Positions 9,870 through 17,546 of a stretch of 58,094 nt of DNA are shown one piece after another. Source of the DNA: an uncultured Candidatus Melainabacteria bacterium. GTDB lineage: Bacteria > Cyanobacteriota > Vampirovibrionia > Gastranaerophilales > Gastranaerophilaceae. The first letter of the stretch is position 1; each line of letters begins with the position of its first letter. The DNA lies in assembly GCA_934692665.1 (NCBI GenBank), contig CAKUUG010000006.1, positions 1 to 58,094 on the forward strand. Direction: 5' to 3'. The translations under genes and the position numbers were made by a program. The notes beneath the pieces are model-generated. The model had not been told where the DNA came from and searched no databases. It worked only from the letters and a program-made list of their open reading frames with translations.

Positions 9870-9898
9870 TTGTCTAATAAGATTGTATTTGTTATTAA
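9870..9898 (+). promoter_or_regulatory. Probable sigma-70-type promoter of the LuxR/kinase pair
   Basis: TTGTCT (9870-9875), a 17-bp spacer and TATTAA (9893-9898), upstream of the regulator that starts at 9915 with an AAAGGTGAT ribosome binding site. Confidence 0.5.
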
Positions 9899-9914
9899 GT
9901 AGGACAAAGGTGAT

Positions 9915-10571
9915 ATGGAACTTGTTACAATTTATATTGTGAGTAATTACCTTTTGGCAAGAGTTGTAGGAAAAAGATGTTTTTGTTCTTACAACAGCTA
10001 CAAGATAATAGGCGACTTCAGGGATGTTTTTACTTGTTACGAAGGAATGAAAATTGCCCCTGCTGATATGGTCATAATTGAGAGCGATTTGTTCGATTTT
10101 CAAGAAATAGAAATCATAAAAGCAATCAAAGACGAATTTCCATCAACAAAAATTATCGTAAAAACCTCCCCAAAGAGCAAAGAAAAAACACTTTTTATCC
10201 TTTCTTGCGGGATAAATGGTTATATCGTAGATAGTGATATAGAAATACAAAAAGTAATGGAAGTTGCTTCAAAAGGCGGCTTCTGGCTCGATGTAAGTAT
10301 CGCAAGATACCTGTTTAATTCTCTATCAGATATAAATACCCAAGCAACTGAAAAAATAAAAGAAAATAAACGCCTAAAAAATAGTCTGACTCAACGAGAA
10401 CTGGAGGTTTTAAAATTGATTACAGAAGGAAAAACAAATTCCCAAATAGCACAAGAAATTATTGTTTCAACAAATACTGCAAAAGCCCATGTGGGAAGTA
10501 TTTTAAGCAAATTATCAGTAAACGACAGAGTACAAGCTGCTGTTAAGGCAGTAAAAGCTAATTTATTCTAG
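9915..10571 (+). CDS. LuxR/NarL-type regulator with a degenerate receiver domain
   Basis: A 218-residue protein. The N-terminal ~125 residues have a receiver-like fold. The position expected for the phosphoacceptor Asp holds Glu56 (MVIIES), and the conserved Lys near the end of the domain is absent from GYIVDSD. A LuxR-type helix-turn-helix fills residues ~155-218 (LTQRELEVLKLITEG, then STNTAKAHVGSILSKL). Glu in place of Asp can mimic phosphorylation, so the protein may be constitutively active or respond to a non-phosphoryl signal. It is followed by a histidine kinase gene whose start lies within 8 nt of its stop. Confidence 0.85.
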   Translation: MELVTIYIVSNYLLARVVGKRCFCSYNSYKIIGDFRDVFTCYEGMKIAPADMVIIESDLFDFQEIEIIKAIKDEFPSTKIIVKTSPKSKEKTLFILSCGINGYIVDSDIEIQKVMEVASKGGFWLDVSIARYLFNSLSDINTQATEKIKENKRLKNSLTQRELEVLKLITEGKTNSQIAQEIIVSTNTAKAHVGSILSKLSVNDRVQAAVKAVKANLF

Positions 10572-10578
10572 GGTGAAA

Positions 10579-11340
10579 ATGTTATTTCAAAAAAAAGTTA
10601 AGACACTGTTTTTTAAAAAGTATAAAAAACAGATATTTCGTTTAAAAAGCAGATACAAAAATTCTTTCAAAGAAGAAAAAAATAGGCTTATCTGTATCTT
10701 AAACCATGATATAAAAACGCCTCTTTTGGCACAAATTCAAGCAGTTAAGATGATTCTTGACAAAAAGTTTGGTGATGTAAATAATGACCAAAGAGAAATT
10801 TTAACAGAAATTTTGAATTCTAACAACTTTATGCTGGGGGTTGTTTCTAACGCTTTATTTTTAATGCGATATGAAAATGAAAAACCAAAACTAAAGTTGG
10901 AAAAAATCAACATTAATGATGAAATTTTTACTTGTATTGAGATGATTAAGGGTTATGCAGATATAAAAACCCAAAACATAATACTAAGGACAAAAAACAA
11001 CGTAAAAATTACAGCAGACAAAATCCTAATCCAAAAAATAATTCTTAATCTTTTGACAACTGCGATAGACAATGGTTTTGAGCATAGCGATATCGAAGTT
11101 ATTTTAAAAGAAAATAGAAAAGAAATTACTTTCCAAGCAAAAAGTAAATCTGTTTATATGACAAAAGACAAGCTTCTCAGTCTTTTTCAAGAAAAAAAGA
11201 GCCTGTCTGATTTTAATCAATTGGGCATGAGTTTGAATTTGAATATTGCAGAAAAATTGATAAAAGCTCACAAATGGGACATAATTATAAAATCAAAAAA
11301 AGACAACTCTTCTATTTTTGGTTTTGTTGCAAAAAAATAA
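10579..11340 (+). CDS. Soluble histidine kinase-like protein with a degenerate ATP-binding domain
   Basis: A 253-residue protein. A basic N-terminus is followed by a dimerisation/phosphoacceptor motif (ILNHDIKTPLLAQIQ, with His) and a C-terminal region in the position of the HATPase domain. The N-box reads NLLTTAIDNG, where NLxxNAxK is usual. No DxGxG motif is present, and the GxGLGL region reads LGMSLNL. ATP binding may therefore be lost. There is no membrane segment or sensor domain. The ATG at 10579, with AGGG five bases before it, is preferred; a GTG at 10573 is also possible. It forms an operon with the LuxR regulator and is a candidate partner for it. Confidence 0.7.
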   Translation: MLFQKKVKTLFFKKYKKQIFRLKSRYKNSFKEEKNRLICILNHDIKTPLLAQIQAVKMILDKKFGDVNNDQREILTEILNSNNFMLGVVSNALFLMRYENEKPKLKLEKININDEIFTCIEMIKGYADIKTQNIILRTKNNVKITADKILIQKIILNLLTTAIDNGFEHSDIEVILKENRKEITFQAKSKSVYMTKDKLLSLFQEKKSLSDFNQLGMSLNLNIAEKLIKAHKWDIIIKSKKDNSSIFGFVAKK

Positions 11341-11358
11341 TTTTTTCTTGCTTTGTTC

Positions 11359-11367
11359 TGATATAAT
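11359..11367 (+). promoter_or_regulatory. Extended -10 element of a predicted leaderless mRNA
   Basis: TGA-TATAAT (hexamer 11362-11367) ends 6 nt before the comF ATG at 11374. There is no Shine-Dalgarno sequence. The TGn extension can replace a -35. Confidence 0.65.
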
Positions 11368-11373
11368 CTTTTT

Positions 11374-12030
11374 ATGTTTGGAAAAATAAAGGATTTCTTA
11401 AAGTCTGTTTTAAGGTTTTTATATACAAATAAATGTATAATTTGCAATCAAAACAGCGAAGATTATATTTGTAAAAATTGCAAAAAAGAAATTAATTTCT
11501 TATCTTTATTTCCGACAAAAATCTACAAAAAAACTCCGATATATTGTGCTTCTGTATATAAAACAGTAATCAAAAAACTAATCAAAAGCCTGAAATTTTA
11601 CAGAAAAAAATATGCATATATTCCTCTGGCTCAAATTCTTTTTGATTATTATACAAAATTGAAATTAAAAAAAGATTTTGTGATAGTTTTTCCTCCAACA
11701 TTTTTTTCTAAAAATACAAGACGAGGTTACTGCCATATGGAATTGATTGCAAAAGAATTTGCAAGATTGACAAATTTCAAATTAGAAAAAAAATTAATCA
11801 AGAAAACAAAATACACAAAACCGCAATATACTTCTAAAAATAGAAAAAAGAACATCGAAAACAGCTACATAGTGAATAAAAAACTGATTCAAAAATACAA
11901 AAATTCTCCGATTTTGATTTTGGACGATATTACAACATCGGGAGCTACGATAGAAACACTCATTGATATTTTGATTTCGGCAGGAATAGAAGATATAACT
12001 TCTCTTGTTATTGCAAAGGCAGGCAAATGA
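11374..12030 (+). CDS. comF: ComF-family phosphoribosyltransferase-like protein
   Basis: A 218-residue protein. The N-terminal zinc-finger-like segment has Cys pairs (CIICNQ and CKNCKK), and the C-terminal phosphoribosyltransferase fold carries the PRPP loop LILDDITTSGAT near residue 185. ComF proteins are linked to DNA uptake in competent bacteria, but many homologues have no proven role. The stop codon overlaps the next gene by 4 nt (ATGA). Transcription is predicted to begin at the ATG itself. Confidence 0.85.
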   Translation: MFGKIKDFLKSVLRFLYTNKCIICNQNSEDYICKNCKKEINFLSLFPTKIYKKTPIYCASVYKTVIKKLIKSLKFYRKKYAYIPLAQILFDYYTKLKLKKDFVIVFPPTFFSKNTRRGYCHMELIAKEFARLTNFKLEKKLIKKTKYTKPQYTSKNRKKNIENSYIVNKKLIQKYKNSPILILDDITTSGATIETLIDILISAGIEDITSLVIAKAGK

Positions 12031-12533
12031 TACCGGATAATAATTTTATTTGTTATGAATATGAAAAAAATCTCTACACCCCAAAACCCGTAATCCAAAG
12101 CGGTGCAAAAGACGGCGATGTAAAAGAAGACAAATATTCGTTTAATAAAAACAATATGGCGTTGCTTTTGTTAGAAGAAGATATAACAAATTCAGAAGGC
12201 TATGGGCTAAAAAAAGGATTTTACAATGTTATTTGTGACAAATATATGGATTTTTTACTTATTATTCAAAGTGGAAAAATCAAAGCGAAAGTTCCCGTTA
12301 TTCAAACAAAATTAATCGAAAGCATTAATCCTGTCCAATTTAAGCCCAAAAAAATGAGCTACAAAAAATTTCAAAAAGAAGAAGAAAAAAACTATAGAAA
12401 ATACCTAAATGGTACAAATCCTTCTGAACTCGAGATAAAAACCGTACAAATACAGCATCTGAATGAAGAAAATTCTTACATAATAATATACAATACAGGA
12501 AGCATGGAACTAACGGGCATAATAAAATTTTAA
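12027..12533 (+). CDS. Hypothetical protein coupled to comF
   Basis: A 168-residue protein, not recognised. It is rich in Lys and Glu with beta-rich stretches, and has no signal peptide or membrane helix. The ATG overlaps the comF stop (ATGA), which implies translational coupling and perhaps related function. Confidence 0.65.
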   Translation: MIPDNNFICYEYEKNLYTPKPVIQSGAKDGDVKEDKYSFNKNNMALLLLEEDITNSEGYGLKKGFYNVICDKYMDFLLIIQSGKIKAKVPVIQTKLIESINPVQFKPKKMSYKKFQKEEEKNYRKYLNGTNPSELEIKTVQIQHLNEENSYIIIYNTGSMELTGIIKF

Positions 12534-12630
12534 ATTATCAACCAAAAGATTGATTTTTTGAACTGCTGTCTGTGGTATTTTTTAGAAGAAGATAAGTGTA
12601 TTAGAAGAACGGAAAAGAAAGGCAAAAATA

Positions 12631-13119
12631 ATGCAAAAAATTTCTCCCCTAAAGTCAAGCATTGAGGCTTTCAATAAATTTAGAGCTTTAAGAAGCAATA
12701 AAACTGACAAAACAAATGAAACAGTACAAAATAATTCAGCTGCTCAAACAAACCCATTTGGTATTACTTTTAAAGGTAATATGATTCAAATGGATGTTTT
12801 TGAATCATCTAAAACAGAAAAAGCAGATGAATCAAAAACAAACTCTACAATCCAAGAAAAATTGCAAAATACAGGTAAACTCCTAGCTTCTGCTTGGGTT
12901 GGAACAATGAACAAATTTTCATCTTTAAAAACAAATGTAGTTGCATTTGGAAATAAAATTAAAGATAACGTAGTTTCTGCCGGTAAAAAAATCCAAGAAA
13001 TCGGAAACACTGAAATAAAATTCGAAAATCCATTCAAATACAATGTTTCTTATTTGCAAAATCAGCCGGTTAGTGATTTAAGAAGCATGCTAACGAACGA
13101 ATTACAAGGAGCGAATTAA
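12631..13119 (+). CDS. Tagged hypothetical protein (ISPL and ITFKG motifs)
   Basis: A 162-residue protein with an AAAGG ribosome binding site. It begins MQKISPLKSS and carries ITFKG at residues 45-49. Both short motifs recur near the N-termini of other proteins here. The first half is Ser/Thr/Asn/Lys-rich and probably disordered. The second half has an amphipathic helix. There is no signal peptide. The stop overlaps the ATG of the next gene (TAATG). Function unknown. Confidence 0.65.
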   Translation: MQKISPLKSSIEAFNKFRALRSNKTDKTNETVQNNSAAQTNPFGITFKGNMIQMDVFESSKTEKADESKTNSTIQEKLQNTGKLLASAWVGTMNKFSSLKTNVVAFGNKIKDNVVSAGKKIQEIGNTEIKFENPFKYNVSYLQNQPVSDLRSMLTNELQGAN

Positions 13120-13481
13120 TGAACAGCAGAAGAGTAAAAAACATTATTGAAGCATTAGGAAAACACAAAGATGCTGAATCAACACAAGTTTTAAACGAGC
13201 TTGGTACAAATTGTCCGATTGATGAAGTTAGAGAATTGACAAGCAAAGCGTTAATCAGAAAAAACACCCATGACGCACTTGAAATCATGATTGTTAACAA
13301 AGGAAAAGGTATAAATGATTTGTCGGCTAGAGTTGCTATGTGTGCAATTAATGAACTTCTTGCACTAAAAGACAAACAAGAAGCAATTAAAATTTTAGAT
13401 GACACAATTAATATGCATTCTGAAAAAGAAGTACAAGATACTGCTCGTTCAGTAAAAGCACTTATGTCATTTAGTTCTTAG
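13119..13481 (+). CDS. Hypothetical helical (HEAT-like) protein
   Basis: A 120-residue all-helical protein with repeated helix pairs (VRELTSKALIRKNTHDAL, ARVAMCAINELLALKDKQEA) suggestive of HEAT-type repeats. AAGGAG precedes the ATG, which overlaps the upstream stop by one base. It is presumably co-produced with the tagged 162-residue protein. No specific family was recognised. Confidence 0.65.
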   Translation: MNSRRVKNIIEALGKHKDAESTQVLNELGTNCPIDEVRELTSKALIRKNTHDALEIMIVNKGKGINDLSARVAMCAINELLALKDKQEAIKILDDTINMHSEKEVQDTARSVKALMSFSS

Positions 13482-13518
13482 TCGAAACTTGGCTTTAATA
13501 TAATACATTTATCAAATA

Positions 13519-13546
13519 AAACCCAAAAGAATATTTTGGGTTTTTT
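13519..13546 (+). terminator. Rho-independent terminator
   Basis: AACCCAAAA / TTTTGGGTT stem with a short loop, followed by a T run, downstream of the 120-residue gene. Confidence 0.85.
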
Positions 13547-13562
13547 GTTGTTCAAATTTATA

Positions 13563-13590
13563 TTGACAAGTTTTAAAAAAAGTCTATAAT
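13563..13590 (+). promoter_or_regulatory. Consensus sigma-70 promoter
   Basis: TTGACA (13563-13568), 16-bp spacer, TATAAT (13585-13590). It serves the gene at 13619, which has a GGAGG ribosome binding site. Confidence 0.8.
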
Positions 13591-13618
13591 CATGAGATAT
13601 AAAACGTGGAGGTGAATT

Positions 13619-13996
13619 ATGATAAATAACAATTTTTTCTCAACACAACAGTTTAATCGTTATAAACAACAACAATATTCAAAAATTTACCAGCACGAAC
13701 TAGCCCACAAGACAACAGCAGGATCATTAGCAGCAGGTTCTATTGTAATTGAAAAAGACAAAGATGGAATTCCTGTTGCAGGTCATGTTGAAGTGAAAAT
13801 GCCATCTGTAGACTACAACAATCCTGATAAAACAATAAAAGAAGCCACAACAGTTATAAATTCCGCCCTTGCTCCGGATGAGCCATCAACTCAAGATTTG
13901 AAAGTAGCAGGTGAAGCAAGGGGAATTTTGGCTGATGCTAAACAAGTTAAAAATCAAAATGGCGAATGCGGTCAAAGATTGAATTTTATTGCATAA
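13619..13996 (+). CDS. Mini SprA-related (putative metalloprotease domain) protein
   Basis: A 125-residue protein. HELAH at residues 26-30 fits the HExxH zinc-protease signature. The following order (AAGS, then G.PV.GHVEVKMPSVD, then ALAPDEPSTQDLKVA) matches what I recall of the SprA-related family (PF12118), a putative metalloprotease domain. Only this domain is present, without the long N-terminal region common in that family. There is no signal peptide. It stands alone between terminators under a consensus promoter. Catalysis is not demonstrated by sequence; family recall is moderately confident. Confidence 0.7.
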   Translation: MINNNFFSTQQFNRYKQQQYSKIYQHELAHKTTAGSLAAGSIVIEKDKDGIPVAGHVEVKMPSVDYNNPDKTIKEATTVINSALAPDEPSTQDLKVAGEARGILADAKQVKNQNGECGQRLNFIA

Positions 13997-14015
13997 ATTT
14001 TAAAATATTAATCTA

Positions 14016-14048
14016 AAAAAAAGTGGAGAATGATTTCTCCACTTTTTA
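14016..14048. terminator. Bidirectional terminator between convergent genes
   Basis: Near-perfect inverted repeat AAAAAGTGGAGAA / TTCTCCACTTTTT around a TGAT-type loop. It has T runs in both orientations, between the 125-residue gene and the kinase gene. Confidence 0.85.
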
Positions 14049-14054
14049 TTTATT

Positions 14055-16205
14055 TTATTTATCTCTAACTTCAAATGATATTTCCCAATCGTCGTTATTT
14101 GTTTGGGGTTCTTTTTTAACTTCCGGTTTGATTGGAGGAGCTATAACGGGTTGAACTTTGGGAAGCTCTTCTTTTGGTCCTTCTTCTTTTATTTCTTCAA
14201 AAACAAGGTTTGCTTTTTTTTCTTTTTCTTCTTGTTCTATTTTTCTTTGTTGCTCTTCTTGAAGTTTTTTTATTTTTTCTAAACCTTCTGTATCGACACC
14301 AATAAATCTTGCGTCAAACTGTGCTTTTGTCGTATAGTCTTCTACTTTTTCGATTTTGTATTCTTGGTATTTGTTGTTTTCTTTTAGAGGAATTTCGTTT
14401 AGAGTTTTATCTTTTAATTCTTTTAAAGATATATCTTTAACGTCGGCCTCTTCAATAGGTAACCAGAAACCAAATGTTGAGCCTTCGTTTAATTTTGAAC
14501 GAACAAAAACTTTTCCTTGGTGGTGTTTTTCTATAGTAACTTTTACCAAGTGAAGTCCCAAACCCGTACCTTTTACTGTGTGGACTTGATTTTCGATTCT
14601 GTAAAATCTTTCAAAAATCATTTTTTGATGTTCAGGAGCAATTCCGATGCCGTTATCTTCGACAGTAACTTCCAGATATCTGGGATCACGTGCTATTTCT
14701 GCTCTGATTTTTATTCTAGAATCATTAGGCGAGTATTTTATAGCATTTGTAATTAAATTGCTCACTACTCTTTCGATTGCTTGAGCGTTGTATGAAACTT
14801 TTGGTAAATTTTCTTCTTTTATTACAGTGATTAAAATATTTTTTTCATCAGCAAGAACCTTGTGACTTTGAGCAATTTTGTCTATAGTTGATGTTATATC
14901 TTGTTTTTCTTTTTCCAAAACAGTATCAGACTGCAATTTTGAAAAATCAAGAATATCATTTACCATTTTGTTCAAGCGTATTACTTCTTGATTTATTGTG
15001 CCTATAAATTCTTTTTGTTCTTCAAAATTGAATTCGTTTCCATAATTGTACAAAGTATCCGCATAAGAGCTCAAAATCGTGACAGGAGTTCTTAGTTCGT
15101 GAGAAACGTTAGAAATGAAGTCATTTTTCAATCTGTCAACTTCAGCTTCTTTTGTGATATCAATCAAAACGATAATATAGCCTAAATAATCATGCATTTT
15201 TGAATACATTGGAGATATTACTGATTTTATGACACGTTTGTCTACATCGACATTAAATTCTAATGGTTTCTTTTCGATGACATCAAGCGGCGTGTTTTTG
15301 AATATTGCAATTTTGTCTTTGAAACACAATTCTCCGGTTGAATCGCAGTATTTTTGGATAGATGTGTTTAGTATTTCGCTTTCTGTAGTATTTAAGATTT
15401 TTGTTGCAGTAGAATTTACAATCGTAATTTTGTCATAATTGTCACAAACTACAACACCGTTTGCAATACTCAATAATACTGCTTCCAGCTTGTTTCTTTC
15501 TAAAGTTAATTGGTCAACATTTTGTTCTTCGTAATTGTGAAGTTTTTTTGACATATCATTAAAAGCATCAAAAAGCTCTTTTATTTCACCTGATGCTTGG
15601 TTGTAATCCAAAACTGTTCCGAATTTTCCGTTTTCAATTTCTTTTACACCATGATGAAGCAAGGTTAATTCTCTTCTTGTTAATAGTGCATTTCCCAAAA
15701 TAACAAGCGTAAACACTAACCAAACAAAGCTAAACACTGTAACCATAGATTTTTTGGTTGTTTGGGTGACATTTTTAGCCAAATCGGCTGACAAACCAAC
15801 TTCTACAACACCTACAACTTTTCCATTTTGGTCTATCATTGGCGAAGATATGTTCGTGTCAGCTTTTGTTGCACGTTTTGAATATGTTTCTATTGTTGAA
15901 TAAATTACTTCGCCGAGTTTGTTTTTGAATGTGATATATGAAATATCGTTTGTAGAAGATAGAATTGAATTTACATGAGCTTTTACAAATGCTGAAGCAT
16001 TTGTCGAATGTGCAATTTCGTAATTTTGCACTGCAAGTGTCTTTGTCAAAAGTTGTCCGAAACTTCTGTAACTTTCGTCTAATTCTACCTTTATTTTGTT
16101 TACTGCCCAAAATGCAATGAGGACTATAGAAATGGTGGAAACAACAAGTGCTGAGATTATCAGCTTGTTTTGAACAGTCAAATCAATATTAAATTTTTTC
16201 TTCAT
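14055..16205 (-). CDS. Membrane sensor histidine kinase (PhoR/WalK-like)
   Basis: A 716-residue protein. Order: membrane helix (~residues 14-32), extracytoplasmic sensor region of ~130 residues, second helix, HAMP, PAS (~235-340), HisKA with FISNVSHELRTPVTILS, HATPase with intact NLITNAIKYS, DNGIGIAP and GTGLGLHLVK, then a ~110-residue charged Glu/Lys/Pro tail. The ATG at 16205 is chosen because a longer frame would run into smpB and a -10 element lies 6 nt upstream. No response regulator is adjacent. The domain order matches envelope- or phosphate-sensing kinases. The acidic tail is unusual and may be lineage-specific. Confidence 0.92.
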   Translation of the reverse strand: MKKKFNIDLTVQNKLIISALVVSTISIVLIAFWAVNKIKVELDESYRSFGQLLTKTLAVQNYEIAHSTNASAFVKAHVNSILSSTNDISYITFKNKLGEVIYSTIETYSKRATKADTNISSPMIDQNGKVVGVVEVGLSADLAKNVTQTTKKSMVTVFSFVWLVFTLVILGNALLTRRELTLLHHGVKEIENGKFGTVLDYNQASGEIKELFDAFNDMSKKLHNYEEQNVDQLTLERNKLEAVLLSIANGVVVCDNYDKITIVNSTATKILNTTESEILNTSIQKYCDSTGELCFKDKIAIFKNTPLDVIEKKPLEFNVDVDKRVIKSVISPMYSKMHDYLGYIIVLIDITKEAEVDRLKNDFISNVSHELRTPVTILSSYADTLYNYGNEFNFEEQKEFIGTINQEVIRLNKMVNDILDFSKLQSDTVLEKEKQDITSTIDKIAQSHKVLADEKNILITVIKEENLPKVSYNAQAIERVVSNLITNAIKYSPNDSRIKIRAEIARDPRYLEVTVEDNGIGIAPEHQKMIFERFYRIENQVHTVKGTGLGLHLVKVTIEKHHQGKVFVRSKLNEGSTFGFWLPIEEADVKDISLKELKDKTLNEIPLKENNKYQEYKIEKVEDYTTKAQFDARFIGVDTEGLEKIKKLQEEQQRKIEQEEKEKKANLVFEEIKEEGPKEELPKVQPVIAPPIKPEVKKEPQTNNDDWEISFEVRDK

Positions 16206-16211
16206 AACAAA

Positions 16212-16220
16212 ATTGTAACA
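16212..16220 (-). promoter_or_regulatory. Extended -10 element of a predicted leaderless mRNA
   Basis: On the minus strand TGT-TACAAT (hexamer 16212-16217) ends 6 nt before the kinase ATG at 16205. No Shine-Dalgarno sequence is present. Confidence 0.6.
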
Positions 16221-16238
16221 TAATTTAATTTTTTCATA

Positions 16239-16244
16239 TATACT
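16239..16244 (+). promoter_or_regulatory. -10 element of a predicted leaderless mRNA
   Basis: TATACT ends 6 nt before the smpB ATG at 16251. It faces away from the kinase promoter inside a 45-bp intergenic region. No Shine-Dalgarno sequence is present. Confidence 0.6.
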
Positions 16245-16250
16245 AAAAAT

Positions 16251-16715
16251 ATGAAAAACGACAAAAAACCACAAGAAAAATTAATTTCATCAAATAAAAA
16301 AGCGTATTTTGATTTTCTTTTGTTTGACAAATACACAGCAGGTATTGTGCTTTTGGGAACAGAAATAAAGTCAATCAGAAAAAACGGTGCAAATCTAAAA
16401 GATAGCTTTGTTAGAATAACAGACAATCTGGAAGCCGTTTTGAATAATTGTCACATTTCTCCTTATGAATTTGGCAATATATACAACCATGAACCCAGAC
16501 GTGAGAGAAAACTTCTTTTAAATAAAAAAGAAATTTTAAAAATCTTAAACAAAATAAAACAAGGCGGATATACTGTCGTTCCGACGAAAATGTTTTTTGA
16601 AGGTCGTTATGTAAAAGTTGAAATTGCTCTTGCAAAAGGTAAAAAACTATACGACAAAAGAGAAGCTTTGAAGAAAAATGATATAAAAAGAGAAATTGAA
16701 AGAAGCAGATACTGA
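16251..16715 (+). CDS. smpB: SsrA-binding protein SmpB
   Basis: A 154-residue tmRNA partner in ribosome rescue. Family motifs include YFDFLLFDKYTAGIVLLGTE, the SIRKNGANLKDSFVRI segment, HEPRRERKLLL, and a basic C-terminal tail (KREALKKNDIKREIERS) that enters the mRNA channel. The length is normal. It is followed 6 nt later by pheA. The tmRNA gene itself was not found in this window. Confidence 0.96.
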   Translation: MKNDKKPQEKLISSNKKAYFDFLLFDKYTAGIVLLGTEIKSIRKNGANLKDSFVRITDNLEAVLNNCHISPYEFGNIYNHEPRRERKLLLNKKEILKILNKIKQGGYTVVPTKMFFEGRYVKVEIALAKGKKLYDKREALKKNDIKREIERSRY

Positions 16716-16721
16716 TTTTTT

Positions 16722-17543
16722 ATGAAGACATTGTATTTTTTAGGTCCAAAAGGCACATATTCAGAAATTGCTGCAAAAAAAATTTCTGAAATACTAGATA
16801 ACAAAACAGAATTGAAAGAAATTTCAACAATAAAAAAAGTTGCGACTTTAACAAACGAAAATCCTGATACTTTTGGTGTTTTGCCGATTGAAAATTCGAT
16901 AGAAGGAATTGTTCGTCCAACTGTCGATAGTTTGTATGATTTGGATATAAAAATACAAGCACAAATCAATGTGAAAATCGAACACTGCTTGATTTCAAAA
17001 ACAAAAGACAAATCAAAAATCAAACACATAATCTCCCATCCGCAAGCTCTTGCACAAGCGAGCCAATACATTTTAAACAATTTTGATGAAAACATTGACC
17101 TCATCAATGCTCATTCGACAGCTGATGCCGGAAATTTTTTGTTAAATAAAGACGATAGCTATGCAGCAATTGCTTCTTACAATTTGTGTTGTGATTTGGG
17201 TTTAAATTTGATTGACAAAAATATAGGTGACATAAAAGAAAACAAAACTCGTTTTGTACTTGTTTCATTGAATAAAATTGACTTTGGCAAAAAAGATGAA
17301 AGAACTTCTATTGTTTTCAACACAAAAAACGAGTCCGGAGCTTTGCTTAAAATTTTAGAAATATTTAAAAAATACAATTTAAATTTGGTTTATTTGGAAT
17401 CAAGACCATCAAAGAAGGTTTTTGGAGAGTATAATTTTTTTGTTGATATAGACAAAGGCAAAGACGAGATTGTTTTTGCACTGGATGAAATCAAAAACGA
17501 ATGCAATTTTTACAAATTTTTGGGGTCTTATCCTATATTTTAA
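16722..17543 (+). CDS. pheA: Prephenate dehydratase
   Basis: A 273-residue monofunctional enzyme converting prephenate to phenylpyruvate in phenylalanine synthesis. The N-terminal catalytic domain begins LGPKGTYSE and contains NKTRFVLVS, the conserved Thr-Arg-Phe motif. The C-terminal ACT domain has the GALLKIL and LESRP motifs that mediate phenylalanine feedback inhibition. There is no chorismate mutase domain. It is co-transcribed with smpB and convergent with recN, with 3 nt between the stops. Confidence 0.95.
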   Translation: MKTLYFLGPKGTYSEIAAKKISEILDNKTELKEISTIKKVATLTNENPDTFGVLPIENSIEGIVRPTVDSLYDLDIKIQAQINVKIEHCLISKTKDKSKIKHIISHPQALAQASQYILNNFDENIDLINAHSTADAGNFLLNKDDSYAAIASYNLCCDLGLNLIDKNIGDIKENKTRFVLVSLNKIDFGKKDERTSIVFNTKNESGALLKILEIFKKYNLNLVYLESRPSKKVFGEYNFFVDIDKGKDEIVFALDEIKNECNFYKFLGSYPIF

Positions 17544-17546
17544 AAA

